From: Novosphingobium marinum
GTDB lineage: Bacteria; Pseudomonadota; Alphaproteobacteria; Sphingomonadales; Sphingomonadaceae
DNA length: 64,000 nucleotides
NCBI RefSeq assembly: GCF_013408095.1
Contig: NZ_JACBZF010000001.1
Span: forward strand, 806,001-870,000
Direction: 5' to 3'
Part shown: one piece after another, positions 21,037-29,782 of the stretch
How the letters are laid out: the number at the start of each line of letters is the position of its first letter
How positions within the stretch are numbered: the stretch's first letter is position 1
Position numbers and translations under genes: made by a program
Notes under the pieces: model-generated
Databases searched by the model: none
What the model was told of the DNA's origin: nothing
Seen by the model: the letters and a program-made list of their open reading frames with translations, nothing else

Positions 21037-21807
21037 ATGGCCGGACTGAAGATCGAGCGCGAAGGCGCGGTTGTGGTGCTGACCATCGACCGCGAGGAAG
21101 CGCGCAACGCGCTCGATGCCGCAACCTCGCACGCGCTCGACACAGCGATCACCGAGGCCGAGGCTGACGATTCGGTCGGCGCGATGATCGTCACCGGCAC
21201 CGGTGAACGCGCCTTCTGCGCCGGCATGGACCTCAAGGAAGCGGCGCGGATCGGCGCTGGGCACGGCCTCATCCCGGGTCGCGGTTTCGGGGGCATCACC
21301 GAGCGCAAGCGAACCAAGCCGCTGATCGCAGCGATCAACGGTACCGCCGTCGCCGGCGGGTTCGAGATCATGATGGCGTGCGACATGGTCTTCGCCGCCG
21401 CGCACGCGCACATGGGAGTCAGCGAAGTAAAGCGCGGCCTGTTCGCCTTCGCGGGCGGCATCCAGCGGCTGGCGCAGCAGGTCCCTCGCGCCACCGCACT
21501 GGCGATGATCATGACCGGGGAACTGCTTCCCGCCCGCCGTCTCTACGAACTGGGCATCGTGACCGAAGTCGTGCCGGGAGAGCAGCTGCGTCAGCATACC
21601 CTCGACGTGGTGCAGTCGATGCTGGAAAACAGCTGGCAGGCGATCAACAACGGCAGGCATCTCTACGAGCTGTCGACCGGCATGGACATCGACCAGGCGC
21701 TCGCCGTGGGCAACGCCTGGGGCAAGGCCACGCTCGACAGTACCGCAAGCCGCGAGGGCGTTGCGGCCTATGCGGAGAAGCGAGGCGCACGATTCGGCGA
21801 CGGATAG
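21037..21807 (+). CDS. Enoyl-CoA hydratase/isomerase family protein
   Basis: This 256-residue crotonase-fold protein has the oxyanion-hole segments RAFCAGMDLKEAA and NGTAVAGGFEIMMACD. Glutamates stand at both classical catalytic positions (GGFE and SEVKRG). It probably hydrates an enoyl-CoA in the degradation of a CoA-linked intermediate. A strong AGGGAGAGGG ribosome-binding site precedes the ATG. It follows Rieske gene B by 56 bases. Isomerase or hydrolase activity cannot be excluded. Confidence 0.88.
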   Translation: MAGLKIEREGAVVVLTIDREEARNALDAATSHALDTAITEAEADDSVGAMIVTGTGERAFCAGMDLKEAARIGAGHGLIPGRGFGGITERKRTKPLIAAINGTAVAGGFEIMMACDMVFAAAHAHMGVSEVKRGLFAFAGGIQRLAQQVPRATALAMIMTGELLPARRLYELGIVTEVVPGEQLRQHTLDVVQSMLENSWQAINNGRHLYELSTGMDIDQALAVGNAWGKATLDSTASREGVAAYAEKRGARFGDG

Positions 21808-21841
21808 CGCCTCATGCCCGACCGCCCGGAAAAATAACGTT

Positions 21842-21860
21842 CAAACATGATTGTTTTTTT
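21842..21860 (+). promoter_or_regulatory. Island operator site 2 (TetR-type), before Rieske gene C
   Basis: CAAACATGATTGTTTTTTT lies 48 bases before the Rieske gene C start. The CAAACATGATTG core is nearly a perfect palindrome centred on CATG. It belongs to the eight-site family. Confidence 0.68.
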
Positions 21861-21908
21861 GCTAGAGTCTCGCAAAAGCAGACGACCGCCTGAGGGAGAT
21901 ACGCAAGG

Positions 21909-23135
21909 ATGCTCGACCTGGTAACCGACCAGCGCCCCGAAAACGACTTCGCGCGCATGGATTTCGAGCGCGAACGCAAGGACCCGCCCGAGGGGTTTCC
22001 CAAGCTGCCCGACATTCCGGGCAAGCGTTACGTCGATCCCGAGTTCCTCCGCCTCGAAAAGGAGGAGATGTGGGACAAGGCGTGGCTCTACGCGGGCCAT
22101 GTCGACCAGCTGCCCAACAAGGGAAGCTGGTTCCTGACGCGCAACACTGGCTCGCCCGTGATCGTCGTGCGCACGCTCAAGGACGAGATCAAGGCCTACT
22201 ACAACACCTGCCAGCATCGCGGCGCGCCGCTCGTGAAAGAGGAATCCGGCGAGGATCGCGGCTTCGTGTGCGGTTATCACGGCTGGAGCTACACCCTCGA
22301 CGGCAAGCTGACCGCGGTCCGCGACAAGCGCGACTTCGTCGACCTCGATTTCTCGTGCCGCTCGCTCGTCCCGGTGCGCTGCGAACTTCTGGGCTCGCTG
22401 ATCTTCCTCAACCAGGACGAGGATGCGCAGCCGCTGATGGAACACATCGGCCCGATGGCCCAGCAGCTGGAGCAGTTCCAGCTCGAGAAGCTGCGGCTTG
22501 TCGACAGTCGCAGCTACGACGTGGACTGCAACGTCAAGGTGCTCCTCGACGCGTTCCTGGAAGTCTATCACCTGAAGTCGATCCACGTCGACACGGTCGA
22601 CCGCTTCCTCGATCACCGCGCGATGATCGCCACGCTCTGGCCCAACGGGCACAGCCGCATGGCGACCCCGAACCGGCGCGACGACTGGGTCGATCCGGGC
22701 ACGAAAGGCATGCCGGAAATCCCGACGGTCAACGACTTCCCGGCCAAGAACAACGTCAGCTACCAGATCTACCCGAACTTCGTGATGCCGGCAGCGCCCA
22801 CGGGCATTCCCATCCTGCAGTTCTGGCCAATGGGTCCGAAGAAGTCGCGCGTCGTGTCGAGCTGGCTTGCGCCCGACTACGATCCGGAGAACCCGCACCC
22901 GCTGTGGCCGACGCGCCTCTCCAACTGGGAGCGCATCCTCTACGAGGACCTGCAGTTCGCACCGCAGATTCAGGAATCGCTCGAAAGCCCCGGCTTCAAG
23001 GGCATGCCGCTCAATTACCAGGAGCGCCGCATCTATCACTGGCACGAGGAACTCGACCGCCGCATCGGCCTAAACCGGGTGCCCGGGGATGCGCGGGTCG
23101 AACAGGTGCTCGAACCCTGGGTCCAGAAGGACTGA
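21909..23135 (+). CDS. Rieske oxygenase alpha subunit C
   Basis: This 408-residue protein has the Rieske motif TCQHRGAPLV ... CGYHGW and the iron site DAFLEVYHLKSIHV. It is closely similar to Rieske gene A along its length, with the same RDFPP-like and TKGMPEI / YPNF segments, so it arose by duplication. It starts a transcript under operator site 2, followed by SDR, VOC, thioesterase and MaoC genes. The substrate is unknown. Confidence 0.9.
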   Translation: MLDLVTDQRPENDFARMDFERERKDPPEGFPKLPDIPGKRYVDPEFLRLEKEEMWDKAWLYAGHVDQLPNKGSWFLTRNTGSPVIVVRTLKDEIKAYYNTCQHRGAPLVKEESGEDRGFVCGYHGWSYTLDGKLTAVRDKRDFVDLDFSCRSLVPVRCELLGSLIFLNQDEDAQPLMEHIGPMAQQLEQFQLEKLRLVDSRSYDVDCNVKVLLDAFLEVYHLKSIHVDTVDRFLDHRAMIATLWPNGHSRMATPNRRDDWVDPGTKGMPEIPTVNDFPAKNNVSYQIYPNFVMPAAPTGIPILQFWPMGPKKSRVVSSWLAPDYDPENPHPLWPTRLSNWERILYEDLQFAPQIQESLESPGFKGMPLNYQERRIYHWHEELDRRIGLNRVPGDARVEQVLEPWVQKD

Positions 23136-23171
23136 GGCGAAAAACAACGACAATCGGGAGAGGAACGGGAA

Positions 23172-23972
23172 ATGGCTGACCTTACCGGCAAGGTCGCCGT
23201 CGTCATGGGCGCGGCGAACAAGGACAACATGGCGCAGGTCATCGCCAGGCGCCTTGCCGCCGATGGCGCGAAGCTGGTCGTCGCGGGGCGCAAGCCCGAG
23301 CATCTCGAGGCGCTTGCAAAGGAACTGGGCGGCGTCGCGGTGCCCGATTGCGACCTGACCAGCGAGGAGGACCTGAAGCGCCTGACCGACGCGGCTGTCG
23401 ACAAGTTCGGCGGCCTCGACATCGCTGTGAACGCGACTGGCTGGGGCCTGCTCAAGCCCTTTCTCGACAACACCAAGGAAGAGATCGAGAAGATGGTCGC
23501 GCTCCAGTTCACGGGCGCGTTCCTGTTCTACCAGGCGATGCTGCGGGCGATGAACGACGGCGGATCGCTGATCCAGATCACCTCGGCAACGGCGACCATC
23601 ATGCTCGAGGACCACGCCGCCTACATGGGCACCAAGGCGGGCGCCGATCACGTCATTCGCTGCATCGCCAACGAGTTCGGCCATCGCGGCATTCGCGCCA
23701 ACTCGGTCGCGCCGGGCTTCACGGTCACCCCGATGACCGAGGGCGCCGCCGCCAATCCCGCCATCGTGCAGAGTTTCGAGAAGGAGTACCCGCTCGGTCG
23801 TGTCGGAACGAGCGAGGATATCGCAGAAGCGGTGTCATGGCTGTGCGGCGACAACTGCTTCGTGACCGGACAGGTCATCCAGGCCAACGGCGGGCTGACG
23901 CTCCGCCGCAATCCGACCAACAGGGAAATCCGCACGGCGGTGAAGGCGGCACGCGCGGCGAGCCAGGCATGA
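23172..23972 (+). CDS. Short-chain dehydrogenase/reductase
   Basis: This 266-residue SDR has the cofactor segment MGAANKDNMAQVIA, which is looser than the usual GxxxGxG and closer to enoyl-reductase-like forms. Catalytic Ser138, Tyr151 and Lys155 (YMGTK) are present. It probably oxidises an alcohol or dihydrodiol or reduces a ketone made by Rieske gene C. Its stop overlaps the start of the VOC gene by 4 bases. A TTACC-GGCAAG start region and GGGAGAGG ribosome-binding site support the ATG. Confidence 0.85.
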   Translation: MADLTGKVAVVMGAANKDNMAQVIARRLAADGAKLVVAGRKPEHLEALAKELGGVAVPDCDLTSEEDLKRLTDAAVDKFGGLDIAVNATGWGLLKPFLDNTKEEIEKMVALQFTGAFLFYQAMLRAMNDGGSLIQITSATATIMLEDHAAYMGTKAGADHVIRCIANEFGHRGIRANSVAPGFTVTPMTEGAAANPAIVQSFEKEYPLGRVGTSEDIAEAVSWLCGDNCFVTGQVIQANGGLTLRRNPTNREIRTAVKAARAASQA

Positions 23973-24439
23973 TCCGCGGCGTCCACCACCTCGCGATCTC
24001 GACGCCCGACCTCGACCGCTTCATCGACCATTACGAGCGCTGGTTCGGGTTCGAGCGCGCGGGCGAAGGCGGCTGGGAGACCGGCAACGAGCGGATCGAC
24101 ACGATGGTCGGCCTGAAGGACAGCAAGGCCCGCTACGCGATGATCCGGCTCGGCAACCTGCACATCGAGGTCTTCGAGTATTCGAGCAACGACCCGCAGG
24201 ACATGCGGCCACGGATGTGCGACCGGGGACTGACGCACCTGTGCCTCTACTGCGACGACGTCTTCGCCGAGTACGAGCGGCTGAAGGACCTTGGCATGGA
24301 GTTCAATTGCCCGCCGGGCGGATCGGGAATGACCCGCGCGACCTATGGCCGCGATTGCGACGGCAACGTCGTCGAACTCCTCCAGATCGTCGACCCGGAG
24401 TGCGGTTTCCACTTCGAAAAGCAGGTCGGCGCGGCTTGA
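23969..24439 (+). CDS. VOC-family (glyoxalase/extradiol dioxygenase fold) protein
   Basis: This 156-residue protein has VHHLAISTPDLDRFIDHYERW at the start, LTHLCLYCDDV in the middle and NVVELLQI near the end. The two His and the Glu stand at the metal-ligand positions of the vicinal oxygen chelate fold. It could be a dioxygenase, isomerase or lyase acting on a ring intermediate. The ATG overlaps the SDR stop (ATGA). Confidence 0.8.
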   Translation: MIRGVHHLAISTPDLDRFIDHYERWFGFERAGEGGWETGNERIDTMVGLKDSKARYAMIRLGNLHIEVFEYSSNDPQDMRPRMCDRGLTHLCLYCDDVFAEYERLKDLGMEFNCPPGGSGMTRATYGRDCDGNVVELLQIVDPECGFHFEKQVGAA

Positions 24440-24470
24440 TCGCCGGCACCGGCGCGCTAGGGCTGGAGGC

Positions 24471-25403
24471 GTGAGCCGTACCGAACAGATGACCGCGCAA
24501 CGCGGCGCGAACCCCTACCCCGACGATCCGGCGGTCGAGCGACGCCGGGCCTACGATTTCGAGGCGGTCGGGACCGACCGTTTCCGCGTGGAGCCATGGC
24601 CGAGCGGCCTCCTGCGTCACTACGGCGGCATGGTCCTTTCGCAGTGTCTTGCCGCCGCGCAGGAGACGGTCTCGCCCGAAAAGTCCGCGCACAGCCTTCA
24701 CGCCTATTTCCTCAAGCCCGGCCTTGTCGACGAGCCGCTCGACATCGCGGTTTCGCGCGAAACCGACGGTCGCAGCTTCGCGATGCGCCAGGTCCGGATG
24801 ACGCAGGGCGGCAAGCCGGTGATGAACCTCATGGCCTCCTTCCAGATCGACGAGGATTCCGCCGACTACCTGCCCGCCGGGCCGACCGATCTCCCGGAAC
24901 CCGAGGGCCTGGAGAACATCTTCGACATCGTCGGGAGGCTGGGCGATGACCTCGTCAGGCGGCACCGTCCCTTCTGGCTGAGGCGGCATCCGGTCGACTG
25001 GCGTCCCGTCGAGCCGTTCGATTTCCGCAAGGTCGAGAAGTCCGAAAGACCGCGTCACTACTGGTTCCGCTTCTACGAACCGCCGGGCGGGGACCTTCGC
25101 ATCAACCAGCGCCTGCTGGCCTACGCGTCCGACCTCCACGTCCTTCATGCGGGCATGCAGCCGATGGGGATCGCGCCAGGCAACGACCACCTGCAACCGT
25201 CCAGCCTCGACCACGCGATGTGGTTCCATGCGCCGTTCGTTCTCGACGACTGGATGATCTACCGGCTCGAACCCGTGGCCGCGAGCAACTCGCGCGCGTT
25301 GGGGCGCGGCAGCATTTTCACGCGCGAGGGGCGCCTGGTCGCGACGACGCTCCAGCAGGGCCTGGCGCGATTGCTCGAGGAAAAGCGGACGGCATCGCTA
25401 TGA
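24471..25403 (+). CDS. Acyl-CoA thioesterase II (TesB family)
   Basis: This ~310-residue double hot-dog protein has HYGGMVLSQCLAAA, HSLHAYFLKPG, SLDHAMWFHAPF (catalytic Asp) and a C-terminal TTLQQGLAR with the catalytic Gln region. TesB enzymes hydrolyse acyl-CoA thioesters. The start is a GTG at 24471 tightly behind GGAGG, with an ATG 18 bases on as an alternative. The end overlaps the MaoC gene by 4 bases. It may release a CoA-blocked intermediate or recycle CoA. Confidence 0.85.
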   Translation: MSRTEQMTAQRGANPYPDDPAVERRRAYDFEAVGTDRFRVEPWPSGLLRHYGGMVLSQCLAAAQETVSPEKSAHSLHAYFLKPGLVDEPLDIAVSRETDGRSFAMRQVRMTQGGKPVMNLMASFQIDEDSADYLPAGPTDLPEPEGLENIFDIVGRLGDDLVRRHRPFWLRRHPVDWRPVEPFDFRKVEKSERPRHYWFRFYEPPGGDLRINQRLLAYASDLHVLHAGMQPMGIAPGNDHLQPSSLDHAMWFHAPFVLDDWMIYRLEPVAASNSRALGRGSIFTREGRLVATTLQQGLARLLEEKRTASL

Positions 25404-25894
25404 ACGGAACATCCTTCGTCGCACGCGAACCGTACCGTACCTTCGAGGACCTCGAGGTGGGCGAATTTCGCAAGTCGTCCCCGCGCACCGTGACACAGGA
25501 CGAAATCGTCGAGTTCGCTCGCTCCTACGATCCCCAGTGGTTCCATGCCGACCCCGAAAGCGCGAAGGAATCGGTTTTCGGCGAAGTCGTGGCAAGCGGC
25601 ATTCACGTGCTCGCCATGTGGCGGCAGATGGACCACGAGATCAACTGGGACATCGACCACGTCTGCGGGATCGGCTGGGACGAACTGCGCCTCAAGCGCG
25701 CGGTCAGGGCAGGCGACGTCATTCACGTGACCAGCGAGATCGTGGAGCTTAATCCGTCGAAGTCGCGTGACGACAGGGGCACCGCCCTCACCCGCTATGC
25801 CGTCGTGCTCGAGGACGGGACCGAGTGCGTCACCTTCACCAGCATCAACCTCGTCTACACTCGCGAAGGCCGGGAACGCCGCGCTCGGAGCTAG
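25400..25894 (+). CDS. MaoC-like hot-dog hydratase/dehydratase
   Basis: This 164-residue protein has a MaoC dehydratase domain with YDPQWFHADPESA, where the Asp and His are the catalytic pair, and FGEVVASGIHVLAMW, the substrate-binding glycine segment. It probably hydrates an enoyl-CoA. It is translationally coupled to the thioesterase gene (ATGA overlap). Its stop overlaps the convergent MFS gene end by 4 bases. Confidence 0.85.
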   Translation: MNGTSFVAREPYRTFEDLEVGEFRKSSPRTVTQDEIVEFARSYDPQWFHADPESAKESVFGEVVASGIHVLAMWRQMDHEINWDIDHVCGIGWDELRLKRAVRAGDVIHVTSEIVELNPSKSRDDRGTALTRYAVVLEDGTECVTFTSINLVYTREGRERRARS

Positions 25895-27216
25895 GCGGAG
25901 CCGAACCCGCGCCCGAGCATGTCGTCGTAGGCCGCCAGCGCGCGGCGCAGGAAGAACACCGCCAGCAGCGACGATAATCCGCATGCGATCGCGACCGACA
26001 GTCCCACCTTGCTTTCGTCCTGCAACACGAAATCGGTGATCAGCGCGACGATCGTCGGCGCTGCCCCCAGCCCGATGACGCTGACGATGAAGACATAGAC
26101 CGCAGACGACATGCCGCGCATGCGATTGGGCGTGACCAGCTGGAGCGCCGATGATGCCAGCGCCATCGGCAGCGAGTAGACGAAGCTCGCCGCGCCCGCG
26201 ATCGCGAGCACCGCGACATAGCTGTTCGCCAGCGCCAGCAGGCCCGAAAGCAGGACAAGCGTACCGGCGACGAACACCGGCACGACCATCAGCGCATCGC
26301 GCCGCCCGCGCTTCTTGATGAGCCTTGCGACCCACGGCCCGGTCAGGACGCCGAGCGAACCGCCCAGCAGCACCAGCACGCCGTAGTGCAGTCCGACCGT
26401 AGACGCCGCGACCTCGAACTTGCGCATCAGAAGCGCAGGCATCCACGACGGGTAGGCATAGAGCACGAAGATGATGCCGGTCATGCCGAGATAGAAATTG
26501 AGGTAGAACGCCCGCTCGTCCGAGAACCGCTTGCGCACCTCGGCAAGCGACATGGTCTCGCCGGCGGTTTCGCCGGCGAGCATCCTGCGCTCCGGTTCCT
26601 TCACGAACGCGATGCAGATCGCGGCAAGGACGAAGCCCGGAACGGCGGCGGCTAGGAACACGATCTGCCAGGGTTCGAATGCACCGATGTCCGAGCCTGC
26701 CGCGAGGTCGAGGATCAGGCCGCCGAAGATCAGCGCAAGTCCGCCGCCGAGATAGGGTCCCATCAGGTAGACGCTGAGCGCGCGCGGCGTGGCTTCGGGC
26801 GGAAACCGGTCCATGATCATCGACCATGCGGCCGGGGTCAGGCTGGCCTCCGCCCCGCCGACGGTGAAGCGTCCGGCGAAAAGCTGCCAGTAGCTGCGCG
26901 CAAGGCCACAGAATGCGGTCCCGACGCTCCACAGGACAATGCCCAGCGCAACGAGATTGCGTCGGTTACCGGTGTCAGTCAGTCGCCCGAAAACCGGGCT
27001 GAACAGGACGTAGGCACCGGTAAAGGCAAGCCCCTGCAACAGGCTCAGCCGCGTGTCCGACAGATCGAAGCTGAGCTTGAGCGGCTCGACAAGCAGGTTC
27101 AGCACCTGCCGGTCGATGAAGCTCACCGTGTAGGCGGCGGTGAGGATCGCCACCATCGTCCATGCACCGCGCTCGACGCCTCTCGGCACACTTTCGATGG
27201 GCGTGGTTTCAGGCAA
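25891..27216 (-). CDS. MFS transporter
   Basis: This protein of about 441 residues has twelve hydrophobic segments and the MFS loop motif FGRLTDTGNRRN between helices 2 and 3. The sequence SFIDRQVLNLLVEPLKLS marks the spinster-like/PcaK-like MFS branch seen in sphingomonad catabolic islands. It probably moves the substrate or an intermediate across the inner membrane. The start is uncertain: I used the TTG at 27216, just after the acyl-CoA dehydrogenase stop; further in-frame codons exist upstream inside that gene. Confidence 0.82.
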   Translation of the reverse strand: MPETTPIESVPRGVERGAWTMVAILTAAYTVSFIDRQVLNLLVEPLKLSFDLSDTRLSLLQGLAFTGAYVLFSPVFGRLTDTGNRRNLVALGIVLWSVGTAFCGLARSYWQLFAGRFTVGGAEASLTPAAWSMIMDRFPPEATPRALSVYLMGPYLGGGLALIFGGLILDLAAGSDIGAFEPWQIVFLAAAVPGFVLAAICIAFVKEPERRMLAGETAGETMSLAEVRKRFSDERAFYLNFYLGMTGIIFVLYAYPSWMPALLMRKFEVAASTVGLHYGVLVLLGGSLGVLTGPWVARLIKKRGRRDALMVVPVFVAGTLVLLSGLLALANSYVAVLAIAGAASFVYSLPMALASSALQLVTPNRMRGMSSAVYVFIVSVIGLGAAPTIVALITDFVLQDESKVGLSVAIACGLSSLLAVFFLRRALAAYDDMLGRGFGSA

Positions 27217-27221
27217 ACCCG

Positions 27222-28382
27222 TCAGCGGCGCTGGTCGAAGCGGCGGCCCAGCATCGCGCCGGCGATATTCGTCTTCTGGATGTCGATCGCGCCGCCCGCG
27301 ATGCCCCAGCCCCACGAATCGCGCAGGCGCCGCTCCATCGGGAAGTCCTTAGAATAACCGTATGCGCCCATGAGCTGCAGCGCATCGCCGGTTACTTCGC
27401 GCGAGATCGAGTTGGCAAAGCACTTGCCGGTCGAGCTGTGGAGGATCGAGGGCAGGCCGTCCTCTGCAAGCGATGCCGCCCGCCAGATGAGCAGGCGCGC
27501 CGCCTCCACCTTCATGTGCATCTCGGCGAGCTTGAGCTGCACGGCCTGGAATTCGGCGATGGCCTTGCCGAACTGCTTGCGCTCCTGGACATAGTCGCAC
27601 ACGTCCTCGAGCGCGCCCGACGCCTGCGCCAGCGACATGGTCGCGTTGCCGCAGCGTTCGAGGTCGAATGCCTCCATCAGCTTCTTGAAGCCGCCTGCCG
27701 GCACGATGATGTTCCCGACCGGAATCTCGCAATCGTCGAAATTGAGGTCGGAGGACGGTACGCCGCGAAACCCCATGAGGTTCTCGTTGGGTCCGAAAGA
27801 GAGGCCGGGCGCGTCCTTCTCGACGAGAACCGCGCCGATGCCTTTGGCCCCCGGATCGTCCGAGAGGCGCACGTAGACGACGTAGGCATCGGCATGGCCG
27901 CCGCCCGAACACCAGCGCTTGGTGCCGTTGATGACGACCTTGTCACCCTTGACTACGCCCTTGGTCTTGAGGTCGGTCAGCGCCGATCCGGCGTCGGGTT
28001 CCGACATCGATACGGCAACGACCATGTCGCCCGAGCAGACGGCCGGGACGACGCGCTTCTTCAGCGCATCGGAGCCGAAGTGCTCGATCGCGCGCACAGG
28101 ACCGACCGAGGATTCGAAGACCGGAAAACCGACTGCCGACGAGATCTTGCCGAATTCCTCGAGCACGACGAGCGCCTCGATATTGCCGAGGCCGAGCCCG
28201 CCGAGATCGCTCGACACGTTGATGCCGAGGAAACCTAGTTCGGCGAACTGCTTTACGAGCGCGCGGCTCGGCGGCTTGTTGTCGCGTTCCAGCTCGGCAG
28301 CGATCGCGGGCAGTTCGGCCCTTGCGTACTCGCGCGCGGCGTCTCTCAGCTGCTGCTGATCTTCGGTCAGCTGGAAATTCAT
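27222..28382 (-). CDS. Acyl-CoA dehydrogenase with relocated catalytic base
   Basis: This 386-residue acyl-CoA dehydrogenase has VAVSMSEPDAGSALTD, NGTKRWCSGG and the C-terminal LMGAYGYSKDFPMERRLRD. At the usual catalytic position (the Glu of IYEGT) it reads IAGGAIDIQ, so Glu is replaced by Gly363. A Glu stands at residue 242 in FDLER, the helix-G place used by isovaleryl-CoA and long-chain acyl-CoA dehydrogenases. It should oxidise an acyl-CoA with a branched or bulky chain. It is 5 bases upstream of the MFS gene on the same strand. Confidence 0.9.
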   Translation of the reverse strand: MNFQLTEDQQQLRDAAREYARAELPAIAAELERDNKPPSRALVKQFAELGFLGINVSSDLGGLGLGNIEALVVLEEFGKISSAVGFPVFESSVGPVRAIEHFGSDALKKRVVPAVCSGDMVVAVSMSEPDAGSALTDLKTKGVVKGDKVVINGTKRWCSGGGHADAYVVYVRLSDDPGAKGIGAVLVEKDAPGLSFGPNENLMGFRGVPSSDLNFDDCEIPVGNIIVPAGGFKKLMEAFDLERCGNATMSLAQASGALEDVCDYVQERKQFGKAIAEFQAVQLKLAEMHMKVEAARLLIWRAASLAEDGLPSILHSSTGKCFANSISREVTGDALQLMGAYGYSKDFPMERRLRDSWGWGIAGGAIDIQKTNIAGAMLGRRFDQRR

Positions 28383-28414
28383 TCCTGTCGGTCCTCCCCG
28401 TTTCGGCCGCTATG

Positions 28415-29782
28415 TCAGATGTCGTCCGGCTTCTTGCCGCCGGGGCCGTAGATGAAATCGTCGATGACCTTGTGGAAGTGCCGGATGCGTAGCTCCTGGT
28501 CGCCGATCCACAGGCCGGGAAAATAGTCGGACTGCATGCCCTGCTGCACGAACGGCAGGTTGAAGGCGTCCTGGTCGAGCACCTGCCCGATGGTCTTGTC
28601 GCCGTGCTTGAAGCGCTTGTGCCTCACGCGCTCGGGCCACTCCTCGCCGTCCGGGACGAGTTCGAACATCCAGATGTCGTAATACATCTTGTTCGGATCG
28701 GTCGCGTGCGGGCGCTGGCGGAACATCATGATGTCGTCGGCGTGCACGTTGAGCGAGACGTTGGGGAAAATCGTGTAGTGATAGTCGTCGGTCAGCTGCT
28801 CGTCGTGCAGTTCCGAATAGTCCTTGCCCTGTTCCGGCCCGTTTTGGCGCTTGAACAGCTGGACGTCGCGGCGGATGTCTCCGACCCGGCCGGTGTACTC
28901 CGCCGGATCCATGCCCGCGTTCACCATGATTTCGTAGATCGCGGGCGGGATCTGGCTCGGCATGGCGACGCGCGGGCTGATCGCGGCGAACGGGATCAGG
29001 TAGCGGTTGTGCTTGCCGTAACAGTCGATCTGGACGTTGACGTCGTCGAGGTACCACTTGAGCTGCGGGTGGATGCCCTGCACGTGATAGGTTTCGTTGA
29101 ACGCGTCGACCGAGGTCTTCCAGTTGCAGTCCCATTCGACCGTGATGTCGCGCTTCCATGCCATCCGTTCGGGGTGATACGGCTCGATGTGCTGCTTGAG
29201 CGGATCGATGAAATCGTCGAACGGCTCTACATCGGGATTGAGCGAGAACCAGACGAAGCTGGCCCATTCGACGCACGGGAGCGACGGCAGCGTCATTCCC
29301 GGCGGGCCGCCCTGGTGGAATGTGCACATGTCGGGGATGTGGTCGAGATTGCCGTCGAGGCCGTAGGTCCAGTGATGGTACATGCACTGGAAGCGCTCGA
29401 CGTTGCCGATGCCCTCGGGACGCAGCCTGTTGCCGCGATGGAGACAGACGTTCGGGAAGCAGCGCAGCGAACCGTCGTTCTGGCGGACGAGCAGCACGCT
29501 TTCCTTGCCGATGTCGGTGCAGATGTAGTCGCCCGGTTCTTTCAGATCGTCGGCACGCCCGCCAAGCAGCCAGGTCTTGGTCCAGATGCGATCCCATTCG
29601 AGCTTCATGAATTCTTCGGAATAGTATCGCTCGGCCGGGATCAGCTCGGTGCCCAGTTCCGGGTCGGGGGCCTTCTCCACGGGAGTGCCGTTCCCGGCCT
29701 TCTCGGGATCGTCGCGCCAGACCTCCTGGACGCGCTTGACGTCCATCCTGGTCTGGTCCCAGCCCATGACGTGCTTGTTCAT
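28415..29782 (-). CDS. Rieske oxygenase alpha subunit D
   Basis: This 455-residue protein has the Rieske motif VCLHRGNRLR ... CMYHHW and the iron site NWKTSVDAFNETYHVQGIHPQ. It is longer than genes A and C and contains an internal insertion (DPAEYTGRVGDIRRDV). The ATG at 29782 overlaps the upstream SDR stop (TGATG). It lies between that SDR and the acyl-CoA dehydrogenase on one strand, so SDR, oxygenase, dehydrogenase and transporter form one likely operon under operator site 3. Confidence 0.9.
   Translation of the reverse strand: MNKHVMGWDQTRMDVKRVQEVWRDDPEKAGNGTPVEKAPDPELGTELIPAERYYSEEFMKLEWDRIWTKTWLLGGRADDLKEPGDYICTDIGKESVLLVRQNDGSLRCFPNVCLHRGNRLRPEGIGNVERFQCMYHHWTYGLDGNLDHIPDMCTFHQGGPPGMTLPSLPCVEWASFVWFSLNPDVEPFDDFIDPLKQHIEPYHPERMAWKRDITVEWDCNWKTSVDAFNETYHVQGIHPQLKWYLDDVNVQIDCYGKHNRYLIPFAAISPRVAMPSQIPPAIYEIMVNAGMDPAEYTGRVGDIRRDVQLFKRQNGPEQGKDYSELHDEQLTDDYHYTIFPNVSLNVHADDIMMFRQRPHATDPNKMYYDIWMFELVPDGEEWPERVRHKRFKHGDKTIGQVLDQDAFNLPFVQQGMQSDYFPGLWIGDQELRIRHFHKVIDDFIYGPGGKKPDDI

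Noticed and set aside
19037-21124. A 695-codon minus-strand open frame opposite Rieske genes A and B
   Set aside because: It is arginine- and glycine-rich, matches no family and lies exactly antisense to two well-supported Rieske genes. Long antisense frames are common in such G+C-rich DNA.
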